Part shown: positions 20,436-30,500 of the stretch, in pieces
Numbering within the stretch: position 1 is the first letter of the stretch
Layout: each line of letters starts with the position of its first letter
Assembly (NCBI GenBank): GCA_964035575.1
Contig: OZ037890.1
Coordinates: 992,001 to 1,056,000 of the forward strand
Length of the DNA: 64,000 bases
From: Rhynchopus sp. YZ270_cl-10
Lineage: Eukaryota > Euglenozoa > Diplonemea > Diplonemida > Diplonemidae
Direction: 5' to 3'
Made by a program: the position numbers and the translations under genes
Notes under the pieces: model-generated
What the model was told of the DNA's origin: nothing
The model's input: only the letters and a program-made list of their open reading frames with translations
The model's database searches: none

Positions 20436-20767
20436 CATATAGCAGCACTGTAAGGCACTGGAAGTGCGTTATGTGGGGTTTGAGAGTACTTTAAACAAAA
20501 AAGGTGGGCGTCGGGCTGCTATTTCTTTTTACCTCCTGCTTTGACAGGGTAGGATCCGGGGAGGGCTGGGGAAACACAAAATACCACCATATTCAGCGAG
20601 AAAAAATTCATTTCTCGCTTTTTTCCGTTTTCCCCACTCTAGCTCCTCCCCGCACGTACATTTCGCACTAACGGTGCCAATTGAAAACAGATTCCTTCCT
20701 CATTCTCCCCTTTTTTGCTTTTATTTGATTTCTTTTGACCACTAAGAGTACGATCATAAACCCCACA
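20436..20767 (+). mobile_element. Solo A-B terminal unit of the YR retroelement
   Basis: 332 bp from CATATAGCAGC to ATAAACCCCACA, collinear with 30754-31089 (the A2-B2 end of the full element) and without any coding part. It is therefore a solo terminal unit, as left by recombination within an element, or a short non-autonomous copy. It has more differences from the full element than that element's own repeats have from each other, so it is older. Confidence 0.85.
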
Positions 20768-20797
20768 ATACACCCCCACCACAGACCACACTACACC

Positions 20798-21823
20798 ATG
20801 CCACGACAAGATGCATCCTATTTGACGTCTCCGTCCTCCTGTCGTTCTCCCTGTTCCCCTGCTAGGCATACCACCGCTCCGTGCAATACGTCTTTTGCTT
20901 CTCCGTCTCCTCCTTCCACGCTGAAATGGATGCAAACACCGGAAGGTCTCAGCCCCTACTCAGGCGGAGAACGCCCCGCTCCGTTGAAGCGCCGCAGTGT
21001 GCCCAACCTCCCTGAAGTCCCGGGGGATATACACAAACGGTGCCGGGCGGAGATGATGCGTCTTCTCGCACTTCTTGAAGAATCTGAACGGGAACGTTCT
21101 CTTGAATCTGAAGCACAACAGAAGACAATCGACCAACTCAATCAAGAATTATCCAAACTCCGCAACCATGCGTCACGCCTTGAAGACGAAAACGCACGCC
21201 TCACCACTCTCGCAGACAACACGAGAGACGACATACACACAATCCTCTCCAAAACCGATGCACGACTGAAAGAATCCGCACACAACCTCCTTCAGGCAAA
21301 CAACAAGATCGCCACCCTCGAGAACGAAGCGAACGCTACCCGGACGTCATTAAATGAAATCCTTGCTGAATGCGCAGTACCATTCGACGAGCCGCAAGGG
21401 GTAGAATGGTACGCTAAAGAGCACGAGGCATGTGGCGTACCGGACCTGGCTGTGATAGCAGTGGGGGCAGTAGTGTCTATGCGTGACAGGCTGTTAGAAA
21501 GAGAGAACCAAGCGCTGCAGCAATGTGCCGCGTTGCAATCAGAGCTTGCACGGAAGGATGCCGACTATGCTGCGCTGCTGCAAGACCTGAACGATAAAAT
21601 TGCCCGCGCAGAAGCCCTCATAGCCTCCCTTCAAGACGACGCCGCAGCAGACGCAGCAGCACACAAGGCAGAGCTGGAGGCACTCAAGGCAGCGCATGAC
21701 CGTGCCCTCGCAAAGGCGCTTGAACCAATCCCATCCAGAACCCGCTCCGAATCCCCAAGAAACCCCAAGCATTGGATGCCAACTAATGTACACAGTGGAT
21801 GTCTCTACCAAGATATAAAGTGA
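20798..21823 (+). CDS. Coiled-coil protein, 341 aa
   Basis: The ATG at 20798 lies 14 nt after an acceptor-like CCACCACAG (20784); an in-frame upstream extension runs into the solo element and is not credible. Residues 1-70 are Ser/Pro-rich with SP-type sites (TSPSSCRSP, SPYSGGERP). Residues 85-200 form a long heptad-rich coiled coil (LLALLEESERERS, IDQLNQELSKLRN, ASRLEDENARLTTL, KIATLENEANATRTSL). A short globular insert (VPFDEPQGVEWYAKEHEACG) follows, then a second coiled coil (RDRLLERENQALQQCAALQS to KAELEALKAAHDRALAKAL) and a basic SP-rich tail. This suggests a cytoskeletal or flagellar structural protein. The family is not recognised. Confidence 0.75.
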   Translation: MPRQDASYLTSPSSCRSPCSPARHTTAPCNTSFASPSPPSTLKWMQTPEGLSPYSGGERPAPLKRRSVPNLPEVPGDIHKRCRAEMMRLLALLEESERERSLESEAQQKTIDQLNQELSKLRNHASRLEDENARLTTLADNTRDDIHTILSKTDARLKESAHNLLQANNKIATLENEANATRTSLNEILAECAVPFDEPQGVEWYAKEHEACGVPDLAVIAVGAVVSMRDRLLERENQALQQCAALQSELARKDADYAALLQDLNDKIARAEALIASLQDDAAADAAAHKAELEALKAAHDRALAKALEPIPSRTRSESPRNPKHWMPTNVHSGCLYQDIK

Positions 21824-22220
21824 TGTTAGGTTGTGATATTAAAACACAATAAAATAGCAATTGTTATGTTTCTTACCCAGTTCTGGGTGCTGCTTGTACA
21901 TTTTTCATTTTTGTAGTCTTTCTCAACTTATTTTCTTGAATACCATACGCTAAAAAAGAAAGCGCTCTGTAACCCAAAAAAAAATAACGATGCGATCCCC
22001 AACCCCCATTTCCCCTATTTAATTGTATTCTCCTCCCTCCCCTTTCCCCCTCAGTTTTCACCTCGCTTTTTGGTGCATTCTTTTCGATTTCCTGAAACCT
22101 TCTTATGCTGTATTGTACAGCTCTGATTTTTTTCACCATATCCCCCCCCAAAAAAAAACAGCCAATCCTCCTTCTTTCCTAAATGGCGTAAAAAATAGCC
22201 AAAAAAATAAACAATCAACT
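21824..22220. other. Intergenic stretch
   Basis: AT-rich, with T- and C-tracts; a possible AG acceptor (AACAG, 22161) precedes the SAM gene by 60 nt. Nothing else is seen. Confidence 0.5.
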
Positions 22221-23204
22221 ATGACGAGCAACGATCTCTCGTTTATCAATTGGCTGGCACCGTTGGGGTGTTACTATGAGAACCTACGTGACCATGGGTA
22301 CGATGACATGCTGACATTAGAGGCGCTGACGGAAGAGGAGCTGAGACTCATGCTGGAAACCTGCGGGGTGCACAAGGAGGGACATAGGGTTCTGTTCCGA
22401 CGCAAGATTAATACTCTCCGGTCCGGAGCCCTGCCACCTCCACCAGCCGCACCAGCAGCAGCTATGCCACTACATCACACACCACTACAGACGCTCCCAA
22501 CACCTATCACCCAGGCCAACCTTCCTCTCCAAGTCCCCCAGACGTTGCCGTCGCTTGCAGCTGTAGGAGCGGCAGAGCCCCAAGAAGAGTTGCTGCCTTT
22601 GCCAAGGCCGGTTCCTGTGAATGCAGAGGATTTCCGAATGTTGGGCGCGAGGAGCAAACAGATTGCGGATACCTGCGCAATGCAGCTCAGCCGTGCCAGC
22701 CAGTTGAGTATCGAACAACAACAGCTAGGGCTGCGTCTGCAGCAGCTTGGTGGTGAGTACGCAATACACCATGTTCCCGAAGCGTTGCCTCTGCCGACGG
22801 TCACCCCAGTTAGACTTCCTGCACCACCACCGCAGATGACGGAGGTGGAGCAAATGCAGGTGGATGCAGGGCTGCCTCCGGCTACCATCGACTCTCTGAG
22901 GGTAAAGCGGGACACTGTCTCGAAATATCTGCAAACCTTAGATGAGAAGCTAGCGAGCTACGACCACAACGACTTTCCTAGGGGAGGTGCGGGAGAGAGA
23001 GGAGGAGCAGGAGCAGGAGGAGGGGGTGCGGGCAGCAGCGGTGCGCGAGAGATCGGCACCGCGCTGTCCCCAGGCTTTCCCCTCCGCAGTCAAGGGAGTG
23101 CGGTAGGGAAGCGTCCCGCAGTGGTGCTCCCCCAAGCAGCTGTACCGGAGACCGACCAACCACACACCAATATGCAAGAGAAGGGGCAAGAGGATAGAGA
23201 CTAA
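22221..23204 (+). CDS. SAM-domain protein with low-complexity tail, 327 aa
   Basis: The chosen ATG (22221) starts MTSNDLSFINWLAPLGCYYE; the frame upstream is open but T-rich and non-coding in character. Residues 8-68 read as a sterile alpha motif: FINWLAPLGCYYENLRDHGY, DDMLTLEALTEEELRLML and GHRVLFRRKI, with the typical W, Y, L.L.. and terminal helix. SAM domains mediate protein or RNA binding and polymerise. The rest is Pro/Ala-rich with a short predicted helix (SRASQLSIEQQQLGLRLQQL) and a Gly-rich run (about 22983-23035). The gene is in the same direction and close to the coiled-coil gene upstream and the gene downstream, fitting polycistronic transcription. Confidence 0.8.
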   Translation: MTSNDLSFINWLAPLGCYYENLRDHGYDDMLTLEALTEEELRLMLETCGVHKEGHRVLFRRKINTLRSGALPPPPAAPAAAMPLHHTPLQTLPTPITQANLPLQVPQTLPSLAAVGAAEPQEELLPLPRPVPVNAEDFRMLGARSKQIADTCAMQLSRASQLSIEQQQLGLRLQQLGGEYAIHHVPEALPLPTVTPVRLPAPPPQMTEVEQMQVDAGLPPATIDSLRVKRDTVSKYLQTLDEKLASYDHNDFPRGGAGERGGAGAGGGGAGSSGAREIGTALSPGFPLRSQGSAVGKRPAVVLPQAAVPETDQPHTNMQEKGQEDRD

Positions 23205-23657
23205 ATTATTTTAATTTGAGAATGAAGAGAAAAACTGATCAAAAAAATCTCGCTTTTTCTTAGCTTCATTTTTTGCCAAGCCCAATTATTTAGATTCCCA
23301 TATTCAAAAAAAACGTCCTTCCCCATCCCCTCAACTCCCTAATGTATTCTCTGATAGACAAAAAAGAATCCATTTTTTCCCCTCTGAATTTTAAAAATGC
23401 CTCAAAAAAATGTTCATCACTTTACAGACAACACAACCTTCCCCCCCTATCGAAAAATGCGGTGATCCAAAAAAAGGTGGAGACAGCAGAACACAACCGA
23501 GGCAAACTTAACTCTATTCCACACAATTATTTATCAAAAAAAAAATCCTAAAAAGAAGCGTTTTTGAGAGTGGAGGGCGCATTCTCGGAGGGGGTGTCTG
23601 TTTATACACTGATAGACTCATAGTTTTTCAAAAAAAGCAAAAAAAGCAAAAAAAGCA
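23205..23657. other. Intergenic stretch
   Basis: AT-rich with A-tracts; no gene or clear repeat is seen. Confidence 0.5.
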
Positions 23658-25730
23658 ATGCAAACCAAACCCAGTACACAACGAAGCCGGACAGCAGAGA
23701 GGGGTGCACGAATTTCCATTACTCCTCCTTTTTTTGCTTCTCATCATCATCATCACCATCTGCATTCTTCTCGCCCTTCTGCTCACCTTCCCTCTCATAC
23801 TTCTCGTTTTCGAATTGATGCGCAAGATATTGCTGACGGATGTGTCTACAACTGCGAAGGCGCGCTCACAGAGTGTTTACAGAGTGTGTTAGGAGGAAAC
23901 GACGAAAAGGGGGCAACGGAAGCGCTCTGCTGTCTGGCTGGTTCATATGCATGGGACCTTCTTGTCACCGCGGATAATAGCATTGCGGGAAAGCTCTTTC
24001 AGGTGCTTTTTGAACGATTTGCTACAGCTCATATGGTTGCCCATGATATAACAGATTCATCATCAAGACAACTCCTCCCAACACCCTCTGTAGAAGCCCT
24101 GCAACTCCAGCTCCCTCAATACTTCGAAGTCGAAAATGCAGGGAAAGCAGTACAATTTGTCAGATCCGTCGAAAAGCTGAATAATGCAAAAAAGAGTTGC
24201 GGGAGTATCGTGATTTCAATAAGAATGGATGCCAGCAAAGGAAGCCGATTTTTTCATTTTATTGTATTAGGGCAGGCTAAATCTACTAAGGGATCTGTCC
24301 GAGCTTTTCGAAGGCGATTTTTAGGCAATAATATGATAGGAACACCAGAGCAGGCTGCACCTCCGATCAGTACGATGCTTTTGGATGTATTTCTCCCTTC
24401 AGGGCAGGTTGTAGTTTTTTTGGATACGCCTTTAGGAAAATCGAGGATCCAGAATAAATTCACAGAATCTGATTCGCGCGGGAATCCCTCTGATAACTCC
24501 ATTTCCACCCAACACAGTGTTCCGTCCAAAAGAGAGGTTCCCTCAAGATGGACCACCAACACCCCAATGGCCAGTGAGGTTGACGCAATAAGTTTTCTGC
24601 ATCCAAGCCCTTCACCTCGACGGCCGCTTTTTCAGTCGCCTTCTGAATGCAGTTTTGTTGATGAGGTGGACGAAGCGCAAATGTTACTCCAAATTCTGAA
24701 AAGGAGAGGGGCGGTTGCAAGAATCAGTAAAACCCCTTTTTGTGGGGTTTTAGAGGCTTTTGCGTTGCTTTTGGGGGCTCCTGAGGGAAGTGGACCTGAA
24801 GGGCTGCGAACCATACTGGGAACACCAAACATTGCGGAAAAGGCGGCAGCGCTGTTTTCTGCGACACCTCATGACATTCCTTTTCATAATAGACGGCGTC
24901 TTAGGGTGTTGCTGCCATCTTTATTTGATTCAAAAATAGTCACAAAGGACTCAAACCCTAACTTCTTCACTTTAGCGTACAATGCTGTTGCTGCGTGCTT
25001 CAAGCGGAGTACCAATCACCCAGGGAAAGGAATGCCTTCCAATTCTATGGTTCAAGAGGGTAGGAAGGAGGTCAGCGGAGGGGGTACGGAGGGTAAGGTG
25101 TTGCCCTTTGAGATGGGATCGGTGGTGGTCGCAACTGAGGAGGAGTTGAGGAGAGGGAGATTTGCGGATCAAAGTGAAAGAAGGGGAAAGAAAGGGAGGA
25201 ACCCTAACCCTCCGAATGGTGCATCAATCATCCACCCTCCAGCCGCAGAAGCAATCCCTACGATACCAATCTCACCAGAAAACCCCTCATTGGTCTCAAG
25301 AAAGGGAGCCCTGCAGACAGAGGGAAGGGGTTTTTCCAAAGAGGATTTTGGTAGTATGCAAGCCCGACCTCCTCCGTTGCCATTTGAGATGGGATCTGTG
25401 GTGCTTGCAGATGAAGTGGATTTGAAGAGAGGAAGGTTTGTGCAGGGAAGGGGCGGGATGGAGAGTGGGCGGTATTATGGAGGGGATGTTGTGACAGGAG
25501 GTGGGGATGTAGCTGGGAAGGTGACGCCAGCGAGCGAAGCGGACCTGCGGAGTGAGGTGTGGCGGGGTTTGGTCGAAGCTGCCGCGGGGGACCTCTTGTC
25601 GGGGGCGGACCTGCTCGCAGTCTCGCTGGAAACGCTGCAGGGCCTTCTCCAGCGCTACGGCTTGGAAGGCAAGCATGCAGCACGGGCGGAACGGTACTGG
25701 GCTGAAGCGAATTCTACCGAGACGATTTAG
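23658..25730 (+). CDS. Hypothetical protein, 690 aa, possible degenerate kinesin-like segment
   Basis: One uninterrupted frame from ATG 23658. The N-terminus is basic with a His run (HHHHHH). At about residues 155-260 the order VENAGKAVQFVRSVEKLNNA, KKSCGSIVISIRM and RFFHFIVLGQA resembles the end of a kinesin motor (usual N.SSRSH, then LVDLAGSE), but the catalytic letters are missing and I see no P-loop, so any motor would be inactive; this is weak inference. Two copies of PFEMGSVVxAxE(x)xLxRGRF occur near residues 480 and 575 (bases about 25103 and 25382). The last 55 residues (WRGLVEAAAGDLLSGADLLA, LETLQGLLQRYGLEGKHAAR) may be a SAM-like helical domain. No membrane segment is seen. Confidence 0.7.
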   Translation: MQTKPSTQRSRTAERGARISITPPFFASHHHHHHLHSSRPSAHLPSHTSRFRIDAQDIADGCVYNCEGALTECLQSVLGGNDEKGATEALCCLAGSYAWDLLVTADNSIAGKLFQVLFERFATAHMVAHDITDSSSRQLLPTPSVEALQLQLPQYFEVENAGKAVQFVRSVEKLNNAKKSCGSIVISIRMDASKGSRFFHFIVLGQAKSTKGSVRAFRRRFLGNNMIGTPEQAAPPISTMLLDVFLPSGQVVVFLDTPLGKSRIQNKFTESDSRGNPSDNSISTQHSVPSKREVPSRWTTNTPMASEVDAISFLHPSPSPRRPLFQSPSECSFVDEVDEAQMLLQILKRRGAVARISKTPFCGVLEAFALLLGAPEGSGPEGLRTILGTPNIAEKAAALFSATPHDIPFHNRRRLRVLLPSLFDSKIVTKDSNPNFFTLAYNAVAACFKRSTNHPGKGMPSNSMVQEGRKEVSGGGTEGKVLPFEMGSVVVATEEELRRGRFADQSERRGKKGRNPNPPNGASIIHPPAAEAIPTIPISPENPSLVSRKGALQTEGRGFSKEDFGSMQARPPPLPFEMGSVVLADEVDLKRGRFVQGRGGMESGRYYGGDVVTGGGDVAGKVTPASEADLRSEVWRGLVEAAAGDLLSGADLLAVSLETLQGLLQRYGLEGKHAARAERYWAEANSTETI

Positions 25731-25751
25731 CGCTTTCCAATATTTTTAGAG

Positions 25752-25783
25752 GTCCACTGTCACAAGAGGGCTTTGTATTTCAA
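25752..25783 (+). repeat. Intergenic motif, type 2
   Basis: CCACTGTCACAAGAGGGCTT then TGTATTTCAACTC, only 22 nt after the stop codon of the preceding gene. Confidence 0.55.
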
Positions 25784-25923
25784 CTCTACTTTTTTGTGGA
25801 AAAATTTGTTAGATGTGCAACAAAGGCACATTCTCCCTCCCCCTTTTTGTACATTTTATTCTAGAAAACCCCCTAATCAACTGCATTCAATTATTATTTT
25901 TTTTTTGAGCTACCAACCCCCCT

Positions 25924-26071
25924 CCACTCCACTCCACTCCACTCCACTCCACTCCACTCCACTCCACTCCACTCCACTCCACTCCACTCCACTCCACTCC
26001 ACTCCACTCCACTCCACTCCACTCCACTCCACTCCACTCCACTCCACTCCACTCCACTCCACTCCACTCCA
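25924..26071 (+). repeat. (CTCCA)n array, left part
   Basis: About 30 perfect copies. It continues in the same phase on the far side of the retroelement (31090-31323), so it was one array before the insertion. Confidence 0.97.
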
Positions 26072-26175
26072 CATATAGCAGCACTGTAAGGCACTGGAAG
26101 TGCGTTATGTGGGGTTTGAGAGTACTTTAAACAAAAAAGGTGGGCGTCGGGCTGCTATTTCTTTTTACCTCCGGT

Positions 26176-26214
26176 ACCAACGATTTCTAAAGCTACAGTT
26201 TCTGTACTTCATTG
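26176..26214 (+). other. Spliced-leader sequence embedded in the A1 repeat
   Basis: 39 nt beginning ACCAACGAT and ending ACAGTTTCTGTACTTCATTG. The position of the ACAGTTTCTGTAC core and the final ATTG are those of kinetoplastid and diplonemid spliced leaders. It is not followed by GT, so it is not an SL RNA gene; it is followed by AAAAAATTC, which in A2 comes directly after CAGCAG (AG at 30915-30916). The join therefore has the form of a completed trans-splicing event. The three bases before it (GGT) do not match A2. Confidence 0.88.
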
Positions 26215-26269
26215 AAAAAATTCATTTTTCGCTTTTTCCGTTTTCCCCACTCTAGCTCCTCCCCGCACG

Positions 26270-27535
26270 ATGGAAGCCTTTTTGGCTGACTTCGAGACAC
26301 GCGATTGGTGGTCTCTGCGGGTGTCGAAGGAGGTGGCGGAAGCAATGGAAAGGGCGCCGGACGCCGTAAAGAGTGTGCTTCCCTTAAAGACCACCAGTGT
26401 CCCCACCAGCGTCCTGCGGGAGCTGCCGGGGGAGCTGGGAATCCTGGCCCCCGACGCTATTGCGCCCGTTATGGCGAAAATGACCGGAAATACAGTCGAT
26501 ACATGGTCGCGCTTCGACGTCCGTCGTCTGTGGTTGCTCATGACCCGCTTCCGGCACAAGCTGGACGAGGGCTTGTTTACCACCTTGGTATCCGATGGCG
26601 CTGCGGCCCTCCCCTCTTCTCCGCACATCACTACGCCCAAAACAGACATCTCTGAGGAAGCCGCGGTGTTGGCTGACGCGAGAACTGACGAAGAAACCGA
26701 CAAAGCAGCCGCATTGCAGGTGATTTTCACGCCGAAGCGCGAGAAGCCGCTGCCTCCGTTGGCCCCCCCGCAGGGTAACGAAGAAGACCGTTTGACGGTG
26801 GACTTCGGCCAACCGGGCAGGGGCACGAAGCGCAAGCGGGAGGACAGTGAGACCAGTGAGTCTCAGTCCACCGAGGATCCCGCCGGCGCTACCGCTCACA
26901 CCGTGCAACCTGGCTCCCTGCTGTCTGGCGATGCGGGGGTCAACGATCCTACTTCCTGGCTGAAAATGTCGCAGGTACAGCTCGTGCAGCTAGTCGGCAG
27001 GCTCCAGGAATTGTACGTGCCCCAGTCCCCGGAGGGGAAAGCGTGGGCTGAAGGTCTCCTGACTTTGGTGAAGCTGATCCTCGACGGTTCTGGTGCTGAA
27101 GTCCTGCTGGTGAAGCTGCATGAGTTGCTTGTCGGTCTCCGTTGTCGCTTTAGGTGGGGTGGCGTGGCGGCTGCGGCTTTCACGGACGAAATCAGGAAGG
27201 AGGACCTCGACCCAAAACTGAAGAAGGCTTTGAAGGCTGCGAAGAACGCAGAATCGCACCGCGTACCGGACCGTCCCAGATTCCAGCCTAGCAGGGGCCA
27301 CAGGGGTGGCGCAGGATACGCTACCCCCCAGTTTCGCAACCAGACGTTTATCCCTCCCACGCGCGCTTTTTCCCAGGCGCCCCAGAGAGGGGGGGAAAAA
27401 AGGGCCGGCGGGTCTGACCGGAGAGGGAGGAGTGTGGACCACGGAGCGCAGAGGAAGAGAAGAAGATCCGGGCAGCTGTCAGCGCCGTGGGACAACAAAA
27501 CGAGGCGGCTGCAAGGAGCGCCCAGAAACAGATAA
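26270..27535 (+). CDS. Gag-like ORF1 of the YR retroelement
   Basis: 421 aa from the ATG directly after CCCCGCACG. Acidic and helical N-terminal half (MEAFLADFETRDWWSLRVSK), a central charged linker with a basic motif (RGTKRKRED), a second helical part (WLKMSQVQLVQLVGRLQELY to LLVGLRCRFRWGG) and an Arg/Gly-rich tail that could bind RNA. I see no zinc knuckle. This is the usual place and size for the nucleocapsid-like protein of DIRS/VIPER elements. It overlaps the next frame. Confidence 0.8.
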   Translation: MEAFLADFETRDWWSLRVSKEVAEAMERAPDAVKSVLPLKTTSVPTSVLRELPGELGILAPDAIAPVMAKMTGNTVDTWSRFDVRRLWLLMTRFRHKLDEGLFTTLVSDGAAALPSSPHITTPKTDISEEAAVLADARTDEETDKAAALQVIFTPKREKPLPPLAPPQGNEEDRLTVDFGQPGRGTKRKREDSETSESQSTEDPAGATAHTVQPGSLLSGDAGVNDPTSWLKMSQVQLVQLVGRLQELYVPQSPEGKAWAEGLLTLVKLILDGSGAEVLLVKLHELLVGLRCRFRWGGVAAAAFTDEIRKEDLDPKLKKALKAAKNAESHRVPDRPRFQPSRGHRGGAGYATPQFRNQTFIPPTRAFSQAPQRGGEKRAGGSDRRGRSVDHGAQRKRRRSGQLSAPWDNKTRRLQGAPRNR

Positions 27536-30500
27536 AGAAAAAGCAAAAGATCCTAGCTGCGAATCTCGCTGTAGGACAACAAAAAGAGGCGATGATAACA
27601 ATAGCCCACAAAAAGGAAAAAGACAACAAAAAGATCCTAGCTGCGAACAACGCTGTAGGACAACAAAAAGAGGCGATGCCAATAATAGCCCACACAAAGA
27701 AAATAGACAACAAAAAGATCCTAGCTGCGAATGTCGCTGTAGGACAACAAAAAGAGGCGATGCCAATAATAGCCCACAAGAAGAAGAAAAAAGACAACAA
27801 AAAGATTCTAGCTGCGAAAAACGCTGTAGGACAACAAAAAGAGACGAGAACACTGAAGGTCCACAAAAAGGAAAAGGACAAGAAAAAGAAAGGGAAAAAG
27901 AACAAGAAAAATACGGCAGCGTGCGCCGCTATAGTGAACAAGCAGACTGGAGTCTGCCCTCCGCCTTTTTTGAGGCCGCCGAGCACGGCTGTGTGGCGGA
28001 GGGGGGTGGAGTCGCAGGTCTTCGCAGAGAGGGACGGGAAGAAGGCGGGCCGGCTGCTCCGAGACTTGGTCCCCTGGCAGGAGGCACATACGTTTGCGGT
28101 CGGACACCATGCAGCGAAGGAGCGCGACAGGCTTTTGGCTCGCTTCGAGGAGTTCCGTTCGACAATGCCGGGAACAACGACCGTGGAGGATTTGGTGATC
28201 CAGTGGGCGTGGCGGGCGCTCAAGACGGCTTCACCTGGGGTAGTGCGAAACTACATGGACCGACTGTGCCGAGCCATAGCAGACGACGAGGGGTGGGTGA
28301 TCTCCCGGAAGGTCATCAGGGTCAAGAAGGCCCTCAGCCGCATGGGGGTGATGATCCGTCCGAAACAGGCGACGCCCCTGCATACCTCGGAGGTCATGGC
28401 GGCCCTGAAGCTCCTGCGGCAGAGCGGGCACAACACCGCTGCAGCCATGGTTGCCATCTGCTGGATGACGCGTGCCCGTATCAGCGACATACGGTACGTC
28501 GTGAAGGCCGACTGGAGGGAAGTCGACGGCCAGGGCGGCGCGGCACATCTGGTGGATGCAGAGGTGCACGCGAAGGAGAAGGCGCGTCTGCAGTGGCAGC
28601 CGGCCATCTTCCTGCCCAGGGGGCAGATTACGGCGGTGGCGGTGGAGTTTTGGCGTCAGACGACCGAGGGGGGTTTGGTGTTCGGGGGGGATACACCCCG
28701 CTACGCCGTGCTGAAGCGCCAGATTCTGCGCGTGATGCCGAAGCTGGATGGCCAGTGGTGGACGCACTCCTTGCGCCGAGGGGCGGCACAGCAGATGGAC
28801 CTGGCGGGCAGCCGACTCCACATCAAGGAGTCCCTCCGCCACCAGGACGAGAGGCAGACGCTGCGGTACCTGGACTCGACGAACGCCACGAGGAGGGGGA
28901 AGGAGAGGAGTTGGATGCGGAGGCTGCAGTAGAGCGGCTGCTGTGTGGTGGTGGGTATCCGGACGTGTACGACACCGAGGACTACGACGTGCTGACGGAT
29001 ACCGGATATGCGATCGAGGACAGAGGCGCGCCGCAGGGGTTGTTGCGTCCTCCTTCGCGCGAGCGGCTGGACGATTTCCCGCATGGTACGTTGTGTCTGC
29101 AGAGCGTCCGCAGGTTGGCCGGCAGCCGTAAGAGAGGGGATTTTCTAAAGTGGTGCACCGACTCTGCGACTTTCGCCGAGGCTCTTACCTCGAGGGTACC
29201 GCTCCCGGGGCCCCGCAGTGACGTCAAGCCGAGTTTTGTTGCGAAGTGCTGTGCGGCAGGGGTGATGACACCGGTCAGGGAGTGCGATAGAAAGAGGGGC
29301 GTAGTTGCTATTTTCGACGTGCCTAAGGCTGACCCGCTGGTGAGGCGCCTTGTTGTGGATGGTAGGCCGGTGAACACCCGACTGCCGAAGCCTCCAAAGC
29401 TGTCTCTTCCGTCACCTTTTTCTTTGGCGCGCTCCATGGACTCGCACAAGGCAGGCTGGGCTACCGTCATTGATCTCCGTGGATACTTCCACCAGTTCCC
29501 CCTTTCTCCGGACGTGGCTGCGTTCTTTTGCGTGAGGGTAGGACACACTTGGTACCGGTGGTGCAGGCTGCCAATGGGCTTCAGCTACGCCCCGTGGATT
29601 GCGCAGAACACGTCGGAGGTGTTTCTGGGGGAGCTGTTGGCCTCTGGGTCTGCGGTGTACTTGGACGATATGATTGTGATCGGTGCGTCGGAGATCGAGG
29701 TTCGCGCGCGCGCTGCTTACGTGCGAGACAGGATTGCGTACTGCAAGGGTGAGATCAACGAAGCTAAGAGCATGCAGGCTCCCGCGCAGCGTGTGTCGTA
29801 CATCGGTCTGGAGTGGGACGTTCCGTGTGCTGCGTTTCGTTTTCCGGAGGCATGGAAGCAGAAGGCGCTCTCCAGCTTAACGGCGTCTTGCGATAGGGAG
29901 GAGGCGACGTTGCTGGCGTGGTGGGCGATGTTTGGTGTCCTCTTCCGGGTTACGTACGTTGCGCAGCTTAAACTATGTCATTTCTGCGACTCGATACAAT
30001 TCATCCGCAGGTGGGCGAAGCGTATTGCAGACCATGTGTGCGGATGGAATGCGGTGGTGCGTCTTCCGGAGGGGGTCAGACGCGATGTGAGGGGCCTCGT
30101 ACAGGCTCACCTCGCCCCGAACAGATGGCTGCACGCGCCTCCACTGCCGTTGTCCGTTTTTGCCGGGACCGTGTGGTCAGACGCTTCGACGACGGGCTGG
30201 GGTTTTGTGTCGTCTACAGTGGGAGATCCTTTGTCGCAGGCGGAATGGGGTACATGGGAGCGAGAGTACCTGTCGGGAGACATGTTCCACCTTGAGCTGT
30301 GGGCGGCAGAGAAGGCGTTGCGGTATGCTGGCCGGAGCGGGTGGCCGTCCGTGCTCCTGTGGGTCGATAACGATGCGGTGCGACTCGTCCTGCAAAAGGG
30401 ACACACCAAGACTCGTCTGGGCAACGACATCCTGCGCAGAATCTTCTCCGGACTGCAGGCGGCGAAGATGACGTTGCACGTGGAGTGGATCTCGACAGAG

